DNA of 64,000 nucleotides from Nitrospirota bacterium (GCA_021801345.1 JAJYYA010000066.1:62001-126000); one strand, 5' to 3'. Shown: positions 8,363 to 21,531, numbered from the stretch's first letter. The notes: generated by a model from the letters alone, not told the origin. Numbers and translations are program-made.

Positions 8363-8898
8363 AGTCCGTCCTCATGATTTTCGGGGCGACCCCTTTTTCT
8401 CGTAAACAGAATGGCGTCGGTCACCTCTCTGACCGCTCCGAGGCCGCCCGAGGCATTGGTGATCCATTGGGCCGCATTGAGGAGATCTCTGTGGCCGTCG
8501 GCGACGGTGATCGAAAGGCTTCCCGTCGCCATCATTCCCAGATCGGTGATATCGTCTCCGACCACGGCGACTTCGGCCGGCGCAATCTTCCAGCGGGCGA
8601 GGAGGGTTCCGAAAACCTCCCTCTTGTCCCGGACTCCCAGGAAAATATCGACGATTCCCAGCTCCGCAAGACGCATTCTCGTGGCCTCTCCGGACCGTCC
8701 GGAGATCACTCCCACGCGAACCCCCGCCCGGAGAAGGGTGACGATGCCGTGGCCATCCCGAACATGGAAGGACTTGATGTCGTTCTCCGCGGGAGTGTAG
8801 TGGAGGCGACCATCGGTGAGGACGCCGTCCACATCGAGGACGAGCCCCCGGAGAGAGGGGAGACGACGTCTGACCGAAAGGGGCATCGGACGCCTCAC
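8356..8898 (-). CDS. kdsC: 3-deoxy-D-manno-octulosonate 8-phosphate phosphatase KdsC
   Basis: 180 residues, the usual size. HAD-superfamily motifs are clear: motif I LDVDGVLTDG, a central VISGRS, and a C-terminal VVGDDITDLGMM. It removes phosphate from Kdo-8-phosphate, the third step from arabinose-5-phosphate to Kdo. The GTG start overlaps the kdsD stop (GTGA). kdsC, kdsD and kdsA are consecutive, so the pathway order is preserved in one transcript. Confidence 0.92.
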   Translation of the reverse strand: MRRPMPLSVRRRLPSLRGLVLDVDGVLTDGRLHYTPAENDIKSFHVRDGHGIVTLLRAGVRVGVISGRSGEATRMRLAELGIVDIFLGVRDKREVFGTLLARWKIAPAEVAVVGDDITDLGMMATGSLSITVADGHRDLLNAAQWITNASGGLGAVREVTDAILFTRKRGRPENHEDGLC

Positions 8899-9892
8899 AG
8901 GACACCGGCCCGGAGAAGGTCGTGGATGTGGAGGACACCGGCCACGGTATGGTGGGGGTGGACGACGACGACGCTCGTGATCTGCCGGGACTCCATCAGC
9001 GTGAGAGCCTCGGAGGCGAGCGTGGAGGGGGGCAGGACAATGGGAGTGGCGGTCATGACCGCGCGCGCCGGAACATCGAGAATGGAGCCGGGGTGTTGTC
9101 TCCCGTTTTCGAGGGCCCGACGCAGATCCCCATCGGTCAGGATTCCCAGAAGGGTTCCGTCTTCCTCCTGAACGGTCGTCATCCCGAGCTTTTTCTCCGT
9201 CATTTCGACGATGACCTCCCGAAGCGGCGTCACGGGAGAGACGCGGGGGATGCGGTCCCCTCCGTGCATGAGAGCTCCGATCTGAAGAAAATAGCGGCGT
9301 CCGAGCGATCCTCCCGGATGGAGGGAGGCAAAGTCGGGGATCCCAAAGTTTCTCTCGGCAAGGACGGCCATGGCGAGGGCGTCACCGAGGGCAAGCATCG
9401 CCGTCGTGCTCGATGTGGGGGCGATGCCCAGGGGACCGGCTTCGTGGGAGACCTCGGCGGAGAGGGTCCAGGAGGCCTTTCGGCCGATTGTCGACTCCCT
9501 CTGCCCGAGGATGGCCACGACGGGGATCTCCATGCGCTCGAGAAGGGGCATGAGAGCGAGGATCTCTTCCGTCTCTCCCGACTTCGAGAAGGCCAGGAGA
9601 ATGTCTCGGGATTCGAGCATCCCGAGATCCCCGTGAAGGGCCTCGCCGGGGTGCAGAAAAAAGGCGGGAGTCCCGGTCGAGGAGAAGGTGGCGGAGATCT
9701 TCCGGGCGATATGTCCCGATTTGCCGATCCCGGTGACCGCGAGCTTCCCCGGGTTGTCGAGAAGGGCGCCCACTGCCTCGGCAAAGGTCCTGTCGATCCC
9801 GGGGGCCAAGGCCAAAATGGCCTGTGCCTCCTCTTCGAGGATCGTGCGGCCCATCGCGACTCTTTGCCGGACCTTCTCCGGGATCTCCCCCG

Positions 9893-9896
<4 letters not shown>
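8895..9896 (-). CDS. kdsD: Arabinose-5-phosphate isomerase KdsD
   Basis: 333 residues from the ATG at 9896, which overlaps the kdsA stop by 4 bases; the frame runs further upstream but only inside kdsA. An N-terminal SIS sugar-isomerase domain (VTGIGKSGHIARKISATFSS, FLHPGEALHGDLGM) is followed by two CBS domains. It converts ribulose-5-phosphate to arabinose-5-phosphate, the precursor of Kdo. Length and domain order match E. coli KdsD. Confidence 0.93.
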
Positions 9897-12851
<2,955 letters not shown>

Positions 12852-13691
12852 TCAAGAGGAGTGTGGAGAAGGGGGATTCGCCAAACTCTTGATCGCCGCC
12901 AGGTCTTCCGGAGTGTCGACCCGCCAGGACGGGAAGTCCGTCCGTGCCACATAGATGGCAAAGCCGTAGTCCAATGCCCGAAGCTGCTCGAGCTTTTCGA
13001 TCTCCTCGAGTGCGGAGATCGGGAGCCGTGCAAACTCGAGGAGAGCGGTCCTCCGGAATGCGTAGATTCCGAGGTGCTGGTCCCAGGGGGGATCCGGGCG
13101 ACCGGTCGCGGTCCCGTCCCGGTCCATCGGGATCGGGCTTCTCGAAAAGTACAGGGCGAGGTTTCTCTGGTTGACGACAACCTTGACGATGTTGGGGTTT
13201 TTGATGTCGTCGGGGTTGTCGATGCGCCGTCTGAGGGTCGAGAGCGGGATCCGTCCGTCGGCGAGGAGAGGCGCCACCGCCTGGTCGATCATCCGTGGAT
13301 CCCCCAGAAGCTCGTCCGCCTGCAGGTTGACGACGATCCCGGCTGTCAGGTTCTTCGCCACCTCGGCGACCCGGTCCGATCCGGTATGGGCGGAGGGCGA
13401 GGTCCTGACGGCCTCGATATTGTACCGCTCCGCCACGGCCAGGATCTCTGGGCTGTCTGTGGCGATCAGAACCCGGTCGACGGAGTCGGAGCGTCGTGCC
13501 AGGGCGGCAACATGGACGATGAGAGGCTCTCCCAAAACCGTGGCCAAAGGCTTCCCCGGAAAGCGCGTCGACCCCATGCGGGCGGGAATGACCACCGCCA
13601 CCTCCGGGTTCTCCTCCTCGGGCGCGATCTCCCTGTGGGGGAGGGCTCCCGGGAAGGCGGCAAAGAAGGGGTGGTTCGAAAGAGAGGCCAA
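12852..13691 (-). CDS. kdsB: 3-deoxy-manno-octulosonate cytidylyltransferase KdsB
   Basis: 279 residues. The first ATG in frame lies far inside the upstream kinase gene. The likely start is TTG at 13691, with AGGAG seven bases before it, and that Shine-Dalgarno overlaps the upstream stop codon. The core begins VAVVIPARMGSTRFPGKPLA, the nucleotide-binding signature, and continues with LIATDS, VVNLQADE and HLGIYAFRR. It activates Kdo to CMP-Kdo for lipid A glycosylation. The N-terminus is about 30 residues longer than in E. coli KdsB. Confidence 0.92.
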   Translation of the reverse strand: MASLSNHPFFAAFPGALPHREIAPEEENPEVAVVIPARMGSTRFPGKPLATVLGEPLIVHVAALARRSDSVDRVLIATDSPEILAVAERYNIEAVRTSPSAHTGSDRVAEVAKNLTAGIVVNLQADELLGDPRMIDQAVAPLLADGRIPLSTLRRRIDNPDDIKNPNIVKVVVNQRNLALYFSRSPIPMDRDGTATGRPDPPWDQHLGIYAFRRTALLEFARLPISALEEIEKLEQLRALDYGFAIYVARTDFPSWRVDTPEDLAAIKSLANPPSPHSS

Positions 13692-13701
13692 GGTCTGACT
13701 C

Positions 13702-14775
13702 CTATATTCGGACCCGGGGACGGAAGCCCGCGGGACGGAAGACGCCGCTCGGGGCGTCGAAGAGTGTCGAGAGGGAGAGGACCTTTTTGAGATGGTCTCT
13801 CGTGACGGTCGACGTTCCCACCATGCCGACCACGATCCCTGCGGCCAGATTCGAAAGGACGGCCGCCTCGAGAAGCGTCGCGCCCGAGGCATGGGCCAGG
13901 GCTAGCGTGGCCATCACCGTGTCTCCTGCTCCGGTGACGTCATAGACATCCTGGGCAACGGCGGGGATATGGGAGGCATGAAGAGCCTCCCCTCCCTCGA
14001 AGAGGGTCATTCCGGCCTCGCCCCGGGTGATCAAGACGGCCTCGGAACGGGTCCGGTCGAGAAGGGTCTGCCCCGCCAGAAGAAGTGTCGCCTCGTCTGT
14101 AATTTCAATCCCGGAGGCCCGGGAGGCCTCGAGGTGGTTGGGCGTGAGGAGTGTGGCTCCGGAGAAGAAGTCGATCGAGGCGATCTTGGGATCGACGAAG
14201 ACCGGAACGTTCCTCTTGCGGGAGAGGGCAATCATTTCCTGGACCATCGAAGGGGAGAGCATCCCTTTGGCGTAGTCCGAAAAAATCACCCCATGGAGAC
14301 GGCCGATCCGGTCTTCGAAGATCTCGAGGGACTGTCGGGCGGTCTCGGCGGAAATCGTCGTCCGGACCTCCCGGTCGACTCTCAAAAGCTGCTGGTTGTG
14401 GGCCATGACCCGGGACTTGGTGGTGGTGGGGCGTCCCGGCTCGATCAGGAGAGCCTCCGTGTCGATGCCCATTCGGAGCATCTCCCCGGCGAGTCTTCGC
14501 CCCTCCTCGTCGTCGCCTGCCACGGCCAGGATGGCGACAGATCCCCCCAGCCGGCTGATGTTGTGGGCCACGTTGGCCGCCCCTCCGAGGCGGTAGGAGT
14601 CGCTCGTCACGCCCACGACCGGAACGGGAGCCTCGGGGGAGACCCGGTCGACCTTTCCCCAGATGTAGTGGTCGAGCATCACATCGCCCACTACGAGGAT
14701 GCGGGCCGACTCAAAGCGGTCCATCGTCTCGACGAGCCGGGAGAGAAGGACCTCCCCCATCCAGGGTGCGTTCAC
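13702..14775 (-). CDS. hldA: D-glycero-beta-D-manno-heptose-7-phosphate kinase (HldA/RfaE domain I)
   Basis: 357 residues of PfkB/ribokinase fold. It has ILVVGDVMLDHYIWG and the substrate motif RLGGAANVAHN at the start, and the catalytic signature DVTGAGDTVMATLALA near the end. It phosphorylates heptose-7-phosphate for ADP-heptose synthesis in LPS core assembly. Only the kinase half of the bifunctional HldE is present; the nucleotidyltransferase must be encoded elsewhere. The GTG start at 14775 has GGGAGG five bases before it. It sits directly before kdsB. Confidence 0.88.
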   Translation of the reverse strand: MNAPWMGEVLLSRLVETMDRFESARILVVGDVMLDHYIWGKVDRVSPEAPVPVVGVTSDSYRLGGAANVAHNISRLGGSVAILAVAGDDEEGRRLAGEMLRMGIDTEALLIEPGRPTTTKSRVMAHNQQLLRVDREVRTTISAETARQSLEIFEDRIGRLHGVIFSDYAKGMLSPSMVQEMIALSRKRNVPVFVDPKIASIDFFSGATLLTPNHLEASRASGIEITDEATLLLAGQTLLDRTRSEAVLITRGEAGMTLFEGGEALHASHIPAVAQDVYDVTGAGDTVMATLALAHASGATLLEAAVLSNLAAGIVVGMVGTSTVTRDHLKKVLSLSTLFDAPSGVFRPAGFRPRVRI

Positions 14776-14788
14776 GAAGGCCTCCCTC

Positions 14789-15433
14789 TCAATGAATGAT
14801 TCGTCCCAGCCGCGGGATGCGTACGGAGTTCTTCTTCTTGTCCCAGGACCAGTAGATCAGGATCGCCCGGCCGACGATCTTCCGTCCCTTGACGAATCCC
14901 CAGAACCGGGAGTCGTAGGAGTCGTCGCGGTTATCTCCCATCACGAAGTAGGAATGCGGGGGGACAACGGTTTCGAAGTTGTCCCGGGGCGACTGGTCGG
15001 TCGTGTCGGGATCGATCGACTGGATGTAGGGTTCGTTCTGGAGAACATCGTTCACGTAGAGCTTCTTTTTTTCGATCCGGATACGGTCGCCCGGGATCCC
15101 GACCACCCGCTTGATAAAGTCCTTGCTCTCGTCCTTCGGCCATTTGAAGACCACCACGTCGCCCCTGTTCGGATGACCCGTCCGGAAGAGGTAGCGGTCG
15201 TGGAAGGGGCTCTTGATTCCGTAGGAGAGCTTGGAGACGAGAATCTGGTCTCCCACGAGGAGGGTCGGGATCATCGATCCCGACGGAATCCTGAAGGCCT
15301 GGACGACGAAAAGCTTGAGAACGGCGGCGATGACAAAGGCTGTAAGAAGCCCTTCCGTCAGTTCGCGGACGAGGCTTTTTTTTCTGGAGGGTTCTCCGGA
15401 GTGGGGCGTAGAGGGGGGCACCGGTTCGCTCAC
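14789..15433 (-). CDS. lepB: Signal peptidase I LepB
   Basis: 214 residues. One N-terminal membrane helix ([16 protein letters not shown]) is followed by the catalytic Ser in [16 protein letters not shown], the Lys region [12 protein letters not shown], and the S26 box [11 protein letters not shown]. It cleaves signal peptides on the outer face of the inner membrane. The GTG start overlaps the lepA stop (GTGA), as in the classical lepA-lepB operon. Confidence 0.94.
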   Translation of the reverse strand: MSEPVPPSTPHSGEPSRKKSLVRELTEGLLTAFVIAAVLKLFVVQAFRIPSGSMIPTLLVGDQILVSKLSYGIKSPFHDRYLFRTGHPNRGDVVVFKWPKDESKDFIKRVVGIPGDRIRIEKKKLYVNDVLQNEPYIQSIDPDTTDQSPRDNFETVVPPHSYFVMGDNRDDSYDSRFWGFVKGRKIVGRAILIYWSWDKKKNSVRIPRLGRIIH

Positions 15434-17271
15434 TTCTCCCGGCTCCCTTCCGAGACCCTGAGAACAGCCATAAAGGCCTCCTGGGGAACTTCAACGCGGC
15501 CGATCTGCTTCATGCGCTTCTTGCCTTCCTTTTGCTTTTCGAGGAGCTTCCGCTTTCTCGTGATGTCTCCCCCGTAGCATTTGGCCAGAACGTTCTTTCT
15601 CATGGCCCCGATGGTCTCGCGGGCGATGATCCGGGAGCCTATCGCCGCCTGGATCGCCACCTCGAACATCTGGCGAGGGATCACCTCCTTGAGCTTTTCC
15701 ACAAGGAGTCGGCCGCGTGTGTAGGCCCTGTCCTTGTGGACGATGAAGGAGAGGGCGTCCACCCGTTCCCCCGAGACAAGAACGTCGACCTTTTCAAGTT
15801 CGGCCGGACGCGTGTCGAGCCATTCGTAGTCGAAGGAGGCATAGCCCTTCGAGAGGCTCTTGAGGCGGTCGTAAAAGTCGAGCACGACCTCGTTTAGGGG
15901 GAGTTCGTATTGCACCTGGACGCGTTTTGCGTCGATGTAGCGAAGCTCGCGCTGGATTCCCCGTCGTTCCTGGCAGAGTGTCATGACGGGGCCGAGGTAT
16001 TCTGTCGGCATGTAGAGGGAACCCAGAATGAAGGGCTCGAAGATGGTCTCGATCTCGGTGACGGGGGGCAGGTCCGCCGGATTCACGACGGTGACCTCCT
16101 CGCCATTCGTGAGCCGGACCTGGTAGACGACGGTCGGGGCAGTGCTGATGAGCGAGAGCGAAAACTCCCTTTCGAGACGCTCCTGGACGATCTCCATGTG
16201 AAGAAGGCCCAAAAAGCCGCACCTGAAGCCGAAGCCGAGCGCCAGGGAGCTCTCCATTTCGAAGGTGAAGGAGGCATCGTTCATGCGGAGCTTGTCGAGA
16301 GCCTCCTTGAGATCCTCGTACTGGTCGCTGTCGGTGGGAAAGAGGCCGCAGAAAACCATTGGCTTGGTCTCCTGGAAGCCCGGGTAGGGGACGACCTCCG
16401 TGTTGCCGGCATCGGCCAGGGTATCTCCGATTGGCGTCTCCCGGACCGACTTTATTCCGGTGACGACAAATCCCACCTCTCCGGCCGAGAGCGAGGGAAG
16501 ATCGATTCTTTTAGGGGTAAAGGCTCCGACGGAAAGGACCGGATGGTCCTTTCCCGTCGAGTGAAGGCGGATGCCCTTTCCGGGACGGATCTCCCCGTCG
16601 AAGACCCTGACAAGGACGACGGCACCGAGATAGGCGTCGAACCAGGAGTCGAAGAGAAGCGCTCGCAAGGGGGCAGAGCGGTTTCCCGAGGGCGGAGGGA
16701 CCCGGGCGACGATGGCCTCGAGCACGTCGTCAATGCCGATCCCCTCTTTGGCCGAGATGAGGATGGCCTCTTCGGCGTCGAGCCCCACGGCATCTTCGAT
16801 CTGCTCCTTGGCCCGGGGGATGTCGGCTCCGGGAAGGTCGATCTTGTTGATGACCGGGATCATGTGGACATTGTTCTCAAGGGCCAGATAGGCGTTGGCG
16901 ATGGTCTGGGCCTCGACCCCCTGGGAGGCATCGACGACGAGGAGGGCCCCCTCGCAGGCGGCGAGGGAGCGGGAGACCTCGTAGGTGAAGTCGACGTGTC
17001 CCGGGGTGTCGATAAGGTTTAAAAGATAGTCTTGTCCATCGCGGGCGCGGTAGTTGAGGCGGACGTTATGGGCCTTGATGGTGATGCCGCGCTCCCGTTC
17101 AAGGTCCATGGCATCGAGAATCTGCTCGCGGGACTCTCTTTTCGTGACGGCTCCCGTGAGGTCGAGAAGGCGATCCGCCAGCGTGGACTTCCCGTGGTCG
17201 ATATGGGCGATGATGCAGAAGTTGCGTATGCGTTCGATCGGATAGTCCAAGAAGCACATTCCTTCCGTCAT
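15430..17271 (-). CDS. lepA: Elongation factor 4 (LepA), back-translocating GTPase
   Basis: 613 residues. G1 [14 protein letters not shown], the G2 region [14 protein letters not shown]3 DTPGHVDF and G4 NKIDLPGAD are intact. EF-G-like domains follow, and the LepA-specific C-terminal domain ends the protein ([16 protein letters not shown]). It binds the ribosome during stalled or faulty translocation. The ATG at 17271 heads the minus-strand run; a second ATG four codons on is possible. Confidence 0.96.
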   Translation of the reverse strand: MTEGMCFLDYPIERIRNFCIIAHIDHGKSTLADRLLDLTGAVTKRESREQILDAMDLERERGITIKAHNVRLNYRARDGQDYLLNLIDTPGHVDFTYEVSRSLAACEGALLVVDASQGVEAQTIANAYLALENNVHMIPVINKIDLPGADIPRAKEQIEDAVGLDAEEAILISAKEGIGIDDVLEAIVARVPPPSGNRSAPLRALLFDSWFDAYLGAVVLVRVFDGEIRPGKGIRLHSTGKDHPVLSVGAFTPKRIDLPSLSAGEVGFVVTGIKSVRETPIGDTLADAGNTEVVPYPGFQETKPMVFCGLFPTDSDQYEDLKEALDKLRMNDASFTFEMESSLALGFGFRCGFLGLLHMEIVQERLEREFSLSLISTAPTVVYQVRLTNGEEVTVVNPADLPPVTEIETIFEPFILGSLYMPTEYLGPVMTLCQERRGIQRELRYIDAKRVQVQYELPLNEVVLDFYDRLKSLSKGYASFDYEWLDTRPAELEKVDVLVSGERVDALSFIVHKDRAYTRGRLLVEKLKEVIPRQMFEVAIQAAIGSRIIARETIGAMRKNVLAKCYGGDITRKRKLLEKQKEGKKRMKQIGRVEVPQEAFMAVLRVSEGSREK

Positions 17272-18084
17272 GGAGTCAAGGATCCAGAAGGGAACCGGGC
17301 ACCGAAGGCAACAGCGAAGCCCTCTGGCTTTTAGCCTGGGCCGGGCCTTAGATCTAGCCGGGTTATGTCCGGATCAAAATGGTTGTCAGGATCCGGAGAG
17401 GACGAGACACCGCCGGATACCGGGAGGGCAGGGCTCAAGACGGAAAGGTCAGGAACGCCACAATGCCCGAAATATCTTACCAGAGCTGAGAGATGGGATC
17501 AAGGAAGATGATGGTTTGACAGCAGTTCGCAATATCTTGGCAGAAGTGAGTCCCGTCGGCGTGGATAGACAGAAATGCTTGTCGTCAGAACTCTTCATCG
17601 CAATCTCCCTTCAACGGTCCCTTGGAGAAGTCCGGAGGGTTCTCAGGATCCGGGAAGAGTGAGTGGCGAAGGCGACTTCGATCGTCAAAGGGGAATGCGG
17701 AAAAAAAAGGCCCAAGATGAGGGTGGGAACCCTTGTGTCGTTGGTGCCAAGGTCGTGCCTCTTGAGAGAGCGGGGGCTATTTTGCCCCGGCTCTGGGAGC
17801 CTTTTTTTGAGGAAGTCCATTGCTCCCGGGGACAGGGGAGAGTGCCGGTTGTTGTGCCGGAGGCCGGTATGACTTTCGATGGTGATGGTCTTTGGTGATT
17901 CTCTCTGGGAAAGCCGTGTACGATGGCACACAGGGGGGAAGAGTCCGAGAAAAATCATCATGGGACGAAAAAATCTATTAGAATACTCTTCTGGAGACCT
18001 GTGTGCGCACTCTTTTTCGAGAGATCAGGGGAGATCACTGCTAAGGAGTCGCGTTTTCCCTTTTCTGGAGAATACTTGTCCGTT
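17272..18084. other. Divergent intergenic region between lepA and the FUSC efflux gene
   Basis: About 810 bases without a convincing gene. It must hold the lepA promoter (minus) and the promoter and leader of the efflux operon (plus); I cannot place -35/-10 pairs with confidence. Two imperfect copies of ATATCTT-N2-CAGA lie at about 17472-17485 and 17532-17545. A hairpin cluster with a T-run lies at 17767-17808 and is listed separately. Frames at 17270-17662 and 17611-17961 show no protein-family features. Confidence 0.4.
17767..17808 (+). promoter_or_regulatory. Attenuator-like overlapping hairpins in the efflux operon leader
   Basis: GGCTC (17789-17793) pairs with GAGCC (17797-17801) and is followed immediately by seven T (17802-17808), a terminator. 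The same GGCTC is also the 3' arm of a longer stem, AGAGCGGGGGC (17767-17777) with GCCCCGGCTCT (17784-17794). The two cannot form together. No plus-strand gene ends here, so a terminator about 280 bases before the efflux gene suggests regulated read-through, or the 3' end of an unrecognised small RNA. Confidence 0.45.
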
Positions 18085-20088
18085 ATGAGATCCGCAGGCG
18101 TAACACGGGGGGAGATCCTCTTCTCCCTTAAGACATTCTTGGCCGCCCTGCTTGCCCTTGCGGTCGCCTTCTTCTGGAACCTGAAGCAGCCGTACTGGGC
18201 TCTTCTGACCGTCCTGATCGTGGCCCAGCCCTATACCGGCATGGTCAGATCGAAGTCCCTGTACCGTTTTGCCGGGACATTCGTGGGGGCGGGGATGGCC
18301 GTCTTTCTTGTGCCCCGGCTCGTCGACCTCCCGACTCTTCTTGTTTTGGCGCTGGCCCTCTGGGTCGCGCTCTGCCTCTACCTCTCCCTGATCGACGCGA
18401 CTCCCCGGGCCTACGCCTTTATCCTGTCGGGGTACACGGCGGCCCTCATCGGCTTTCCGAGTGTAGCGCACCCGGGGCAGATCTTCTTTGTCGCACTGTC
18501 CCGGGTGGAGGAGGTCTGCCTCGGCATATTGGCAACATTTTTGGTCAACGAGCTCTTCTTTCCCCGCTCCGCCGTGGGGTTCTATGCCAGAAAAATCAGA
18601 CACCTCAAGGATCAGGTCGAGGGCGCGGCAGAGACGATCTTCGGAGAGATCCCCGGACGGGAGGTCCTTGAGGGGATCCGGACCCGACTTTACGTCGATC
18701 TATTTGCCCTGGGTCCCCTGGCCCTGTTTGCCTCGTATGACTCCTCGAATCCGGTCGCCCTCAAAAGGATGGATCTCCTGCGTACCCGTCTTGCCCACCT
18801 CCTCCCCCTTGTTTCTGAGATCGTTCGCTTGCGGGAGAGGATCGCTCTGACAGATTTCAGGTATCGCGAGAGGGCGCAAAACGCTCTCTCGGCCGCAAAA
18901 GGATTTGTGGGGCAGGAGAGAGACCGGGATGGGCATGTTCCACTGCCCTCCGAACTCTCCGCGTCCCTCCATTGGGCCATGGAGGGAGGGGGGGAGGACG
19001 ATCTTCTGTACGACACGCTTCTCATCCGTCTGCGCGAATTTTGTATTCTTCTTTCCGAATGCCGGGCCCTTTCCCGTGGAGAGGGGGAGAGCTTGCCCTC
19101 CCCTCCCGCCCCTCCCCCCCATCGCGACCACGACATGGCGGCACTTTCGTCAGTGGGGATCTTTTTTACGATCCTCTTCGTTTCCCTTTTCTGGATCCTG
19201 ACGGCATGGCCGGACGGAGCGACGGCCACGATGATGGCTGCGGTGGCCTCCTCTTTCTTTGCTGCCATGGATGATCCGGCCCCGGCCATCCTCCGTTTTC
19301 TGGGTTTTATCACTGCCGGGAGTGCGGTCGGGATCTTCCTGCTCTACGCACTTCTTCCGATGGCGCAAAACTTTCTGGAACTCTCCCTCTGCCTTGCGAT
19401 CGTCCTTATCCCTGCCGGGATCTTTCTTTCGCGTCCCGACGCGGCCATTCACGTTCTGGCCTTCTCGATCGGCTTCGGCGGACTCCTTGCCCTCTCCTCG
19501 ACCTACCACGCCGACTTTGCCGCATCGGTCAATACGGCCCTGGCCCAGTCCGCCGGAATCGGGATGGCTGCGGTTCTCACCCGCATTCTCCGTTCTGTGG
19601 GCGTGCTCTTCAGCGTTCGGAGGCTTTTCCGTGCCGACCTGAGGGATCTGGCCTCCCTGGCCTCTCCGGACGGAGAGGCCCATCGGAACCTTTTCAGCCC
19701 TTTTCTTTCCCGGACCCCCCATCTGGGGATCCGGCTTCCGGCCCTTCCCCCCCGGGAACGGGAGCGCTATGCCGATGGGTTTCTCCATGCGGGCCTTGCC
19801 AGGACACTTCTGCGGCTCGACAGGGAAGGAGCGAGTCTTTCGGGGGAGGCGAGGGGGGAGCTCGAAGGTTTCAGGAGATCCCTCTCCGCGCTCTTTACGG
19901 GAAAGGCTTCGGGGAAGAGGCTATCGGCCTCTCTCCGTCTCGGCGTGGAGAGCGAGCGGAGACGGCTCGTCGATCTCTTTCGGGAGAGGTCGCCAGAGAC
20001 TGCACGTCTTCTCTCCGAGGTGGGGATCCTTCTTCCCCTTCCGGGGGCTGATTTTTCAGGAAGGATAGCCAAGGGAGGGACTTTATGA
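18085..20088 (+). CDS. FUSC/AaeB-family inner-membrane efflux protein
   Basis: About 667 residues in the fusaric-acid-resistance (FUSC) layout: two similar membrane blocks (residues about 12-150 and 350-480), each followed by a soluble helical region. The first block has FWNLKQPYWALLTVLIVAQP, the usual FUSC opening. The ATG at 18085 starts where homology begins; TTG at 18076, closer to a GGAG, is an alternative. The family exports aromatic acids such as p-hydroxybenzoate with an AaeA-type adaptor. The stop overlaps the next start (ATGA) and the order AaeB-AaeX-AaeA is clear. The substrate is unknown. Confidence 0.82.
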   Translation: MRSAGVTRGEILFSLKTFLAALLALAVAFFWNLKQPYWALLTVLIVAQPYTGMVRSKSLYRFAGTFVGAGMAVFLVPRLVDLPTLLVLALALWVALCLYLSLIDATPRAYAFILSGYTAALIGFPSVAHPGQIFFVALSRVEEVCLGILATFLVNELFFPRSAVGFYARKIRHLKDQVEGAAETIFGEIPGREVLEGIRTRLYVDLFALGPLALFASYDSSNPVALKRMDLLRTRLAHLLPLVSEIVRLRERIALTDFRYRERAQNALSAAKGFVGQERDRDGHVPLPSELSASLHWAMEGGGEDDLLYDTLLIRLREFCILLSECRALSRGEGESLPSPPAPPPHRDHDMAALSSVGIFFTILFVSLFWILTAWPDGATATMMAAVASSFFAAMDDPAPAILRFLGFITAGSAVGIFLLYALLPMAQNFLELSLCLAIVLIPAGIFLSRPDAAIHVLAFSIGFGGLLALSSTYHADFAASVNTALAQSAGIGMAAVLTRILRSVGVLFSVRRLFRADLRDLASLASPDGEAHRNLFSPFLSRTPHLGIRLPALPPRERERYADGFLHAGLARTLLRLDREGASLSGEARGELEGFRRSLSALFTGKASGKRLSASLRLGVESERRRLVDLFRERSPETARLLSEVGILLPLPGADFSGRIAKGGTL

Positions 20089-20291
20089 AGGAGATCAATT
20101 TTCTTGGCCTCTATTTCTCTCCTTTTCTCGGTGTCTCCCTGCTCGCCCTGCTCGTTCTCTGGATCCTTCGTGCCGTTTTTGCCCAAACAGGACTCTATCG
20201 GCACATATGGCACAGGCCCCTCTTTGATCTCTCCCTCTTCGTGATCCTCGTGGAGGCACTGGTCCTTCTTGCAAGGAGACTTTCTTCGTGA
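20085..20291 (+). CDS. DUF1656 (AaeX-type) small membrane protein
   Basis: 68 residues with two hydrophobic segments (about 7-28 and 43-60). The start KEINFLGLYFSPFLGVSLLA, with the F-G-hydrophobic pattern, is typical of DUF1656. Members are encoded between FUSC and HlyD-type genes, exactly as here, and are assumed to be part of the efflux pump. It overlaps both neighbours by 4 bases. Confidence 0.8.
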   Translation: MKEINFLGLYFSPFLGVSLLALLVLWILRAVFAQTGLYRHIWHRPLFDLSLFVILVEALVLLARRLSS

Positions 20292-21172
20292 ATCCCCTTT
20301 TTCTTCGCTTTCGTCGTCAGATCATCACATTCCTTTTCGCAGGGGGAGCCATTCTGTCGGGATATCTCCTCTGGCAGTACGACAGGACGTCTCCCTGGAC
20401 CCGGGACGGCCGGGTCCGAGCCGACACCGTCGTCGTGGCTCCCGACGTTTCGGGGCTCGTCGTTTCGGTTCCGGTCAAGGACAACCAGCGCGTGCGAAAG
20501 GGGGAGATCCTTTTTCAGGTCGACCCGCTTCGTTTCTCGCTGGCCCTCTCCGCCGCCCGCGCGAGAGTTATGGAGGGGTACTCCGATATGATGAACAGGC
20601 TCCAGGATGCCCGTCGGTACCGGGAGCTCCTGGCAAGCGGCCATGCCTCGCCCGAGCGCGCCGAGACCATGGAGACACTGGCCCGCGAGTCCCGGGCCCG
20701 CTACGAAGAGGCCGTCGCTCTTCTGGCCTCAGCCCAACTCGACCTCGTGCGCTCTTCTGTCCGGGCCAGGGTCAACGGCTACGTGACAAACCTTCACCTG
20801 CGGCCCGGTGACTTCGTCTCCCGAGGGCAGGGGAGCGTGGCCCTGGTCGACAGCGATTCCTATTATGTGGATGGCTACTTTGAGGAGACGAAGCTGCCCT
20901 TCATCCGTCGGGGGGACCGGATGGAGATCCGCCTCATGGGGGTGTCGAAGCCCCTCTTCGGAGAGGTCGAGTCGATTTCCCGGGGGATATCGGACCAGGA
21001 GAGAAGCGAGCGATCGGGACAGGTTCCCCGGGTCAATCCGACCTTCAGCTGGGTCCGCCTCTCCCAGCGGGTCCCGGTTCGGATCCGCCTCGAACCTCTC
21101 CCTCAGGGAGTTCTGCTCGTATCAGGTCAGACCGCGACGGTCATCGACCGGACCGCCCATCGGTCCCAATGA
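20288..21172 (+). CDS. HlyD/AaeA-type periplasmic adaptor of efflux pump
   Basis: 294 residues: one N-terminal membrane helix (about 12-30), then a biotinyl-lipoyl-like half motif (APDVSGLVVSVPVKDNQRVR), a helical hairpin, the second half motif (SVRARVNGYVTNLHLRPGDF) and a beta-barrel end. It should connect the FUSC pump to an outer-membrane channel; no TolC gene lies in this operon, though one is present at 39783. The GTG start overlaps the DUF1656 stop, with AAGGAG nine bases before it. Confidence 0.85.
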   Translation: MNPLFLRFRRQIITFLFAGGAILSGYLLWQYDRTSPWTRDGRVRADTVVVAPDVSGLVVSVPVKDNQRVRKGEILFQVDPLRFSLALSAARARVMEGYSDMMNRLQDARRYRELLASGHASPERAETMETLARESRARYEEAVALLASAQLDLVRSSVRARVNGYVTNLHLRPGDFVSRGQGSVALVDSDSYYVDGYFEETKLPFIRRGDRMEIRLMGVSKPLFGEVESISRGISDQERSERSGQVPRVNPTFSWVRLSQRVPVRIRLEPLPQGVLLVSGQTATVIDRTAHRSQ

Positions 21173-21531
21173 TCAGCAGCGCGGTATGGATAGTGACTCT
21201 TTGTCCCCACTCTTAGGACAGGTTCCGACAGAGGCGCCCTTCCCCTTCGGCGTTCGGCACACTCCGGTTCTCCGGCCGGAGCAAGACTTTGGGGGAGGGG
21301 TGGATGTTGGCATGTCGATCAGATGTCAGAAGTAAAGGCCATCTTCAGCCTTTTTAGGGACTGCATGTGATGATCTGAAGGCGGAGAAAAAAGACCAGCC
21401 GGGCACGCTCTCCGGTCGGGGACCAATCATCGGGAATGCCCCGTGAGAAGCAGCAAGGGGGAACCGGAGGGGGCGAGCGGGACCTCCTTACAGGATCCGG
21501 TCCTCCCTTGGAGCCAAAGGGCGAGCCGCTC
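21173..21531. other. Convergent intergenic region, no gene seen
   Basis: About 360 bases between the ends of two convergent genes. Apart from the terminator-like hairpin at 21334-21355 I see no coding or RNA gene; short frames here have no start signals or family features. Confidence 0.5.
21334..21355 (+). terminator. Probable terminator of the efflux operon
   Basis: AAAGGC and GCCTTT flank an 8-10-base loop, and the second arm runs into TTTTT (21351-21355). The stem is short, so termination may be incomplete. Confidence 0.5.

Noticed and set aside
17472-17545. Pair of ATATCTT-N2-CAGA repeats as a possible CRISPR or integron site
   Set aside because: Only two imperfect copies at one spacing, no array, no cas genes or integrase.
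17611-17961. 116-codon minus-strand frame in the lepA-FUSC gap
   Set aside because: It spans the hairpin and T-run region, lacks a good ribosome site and shows no recognisable motif.
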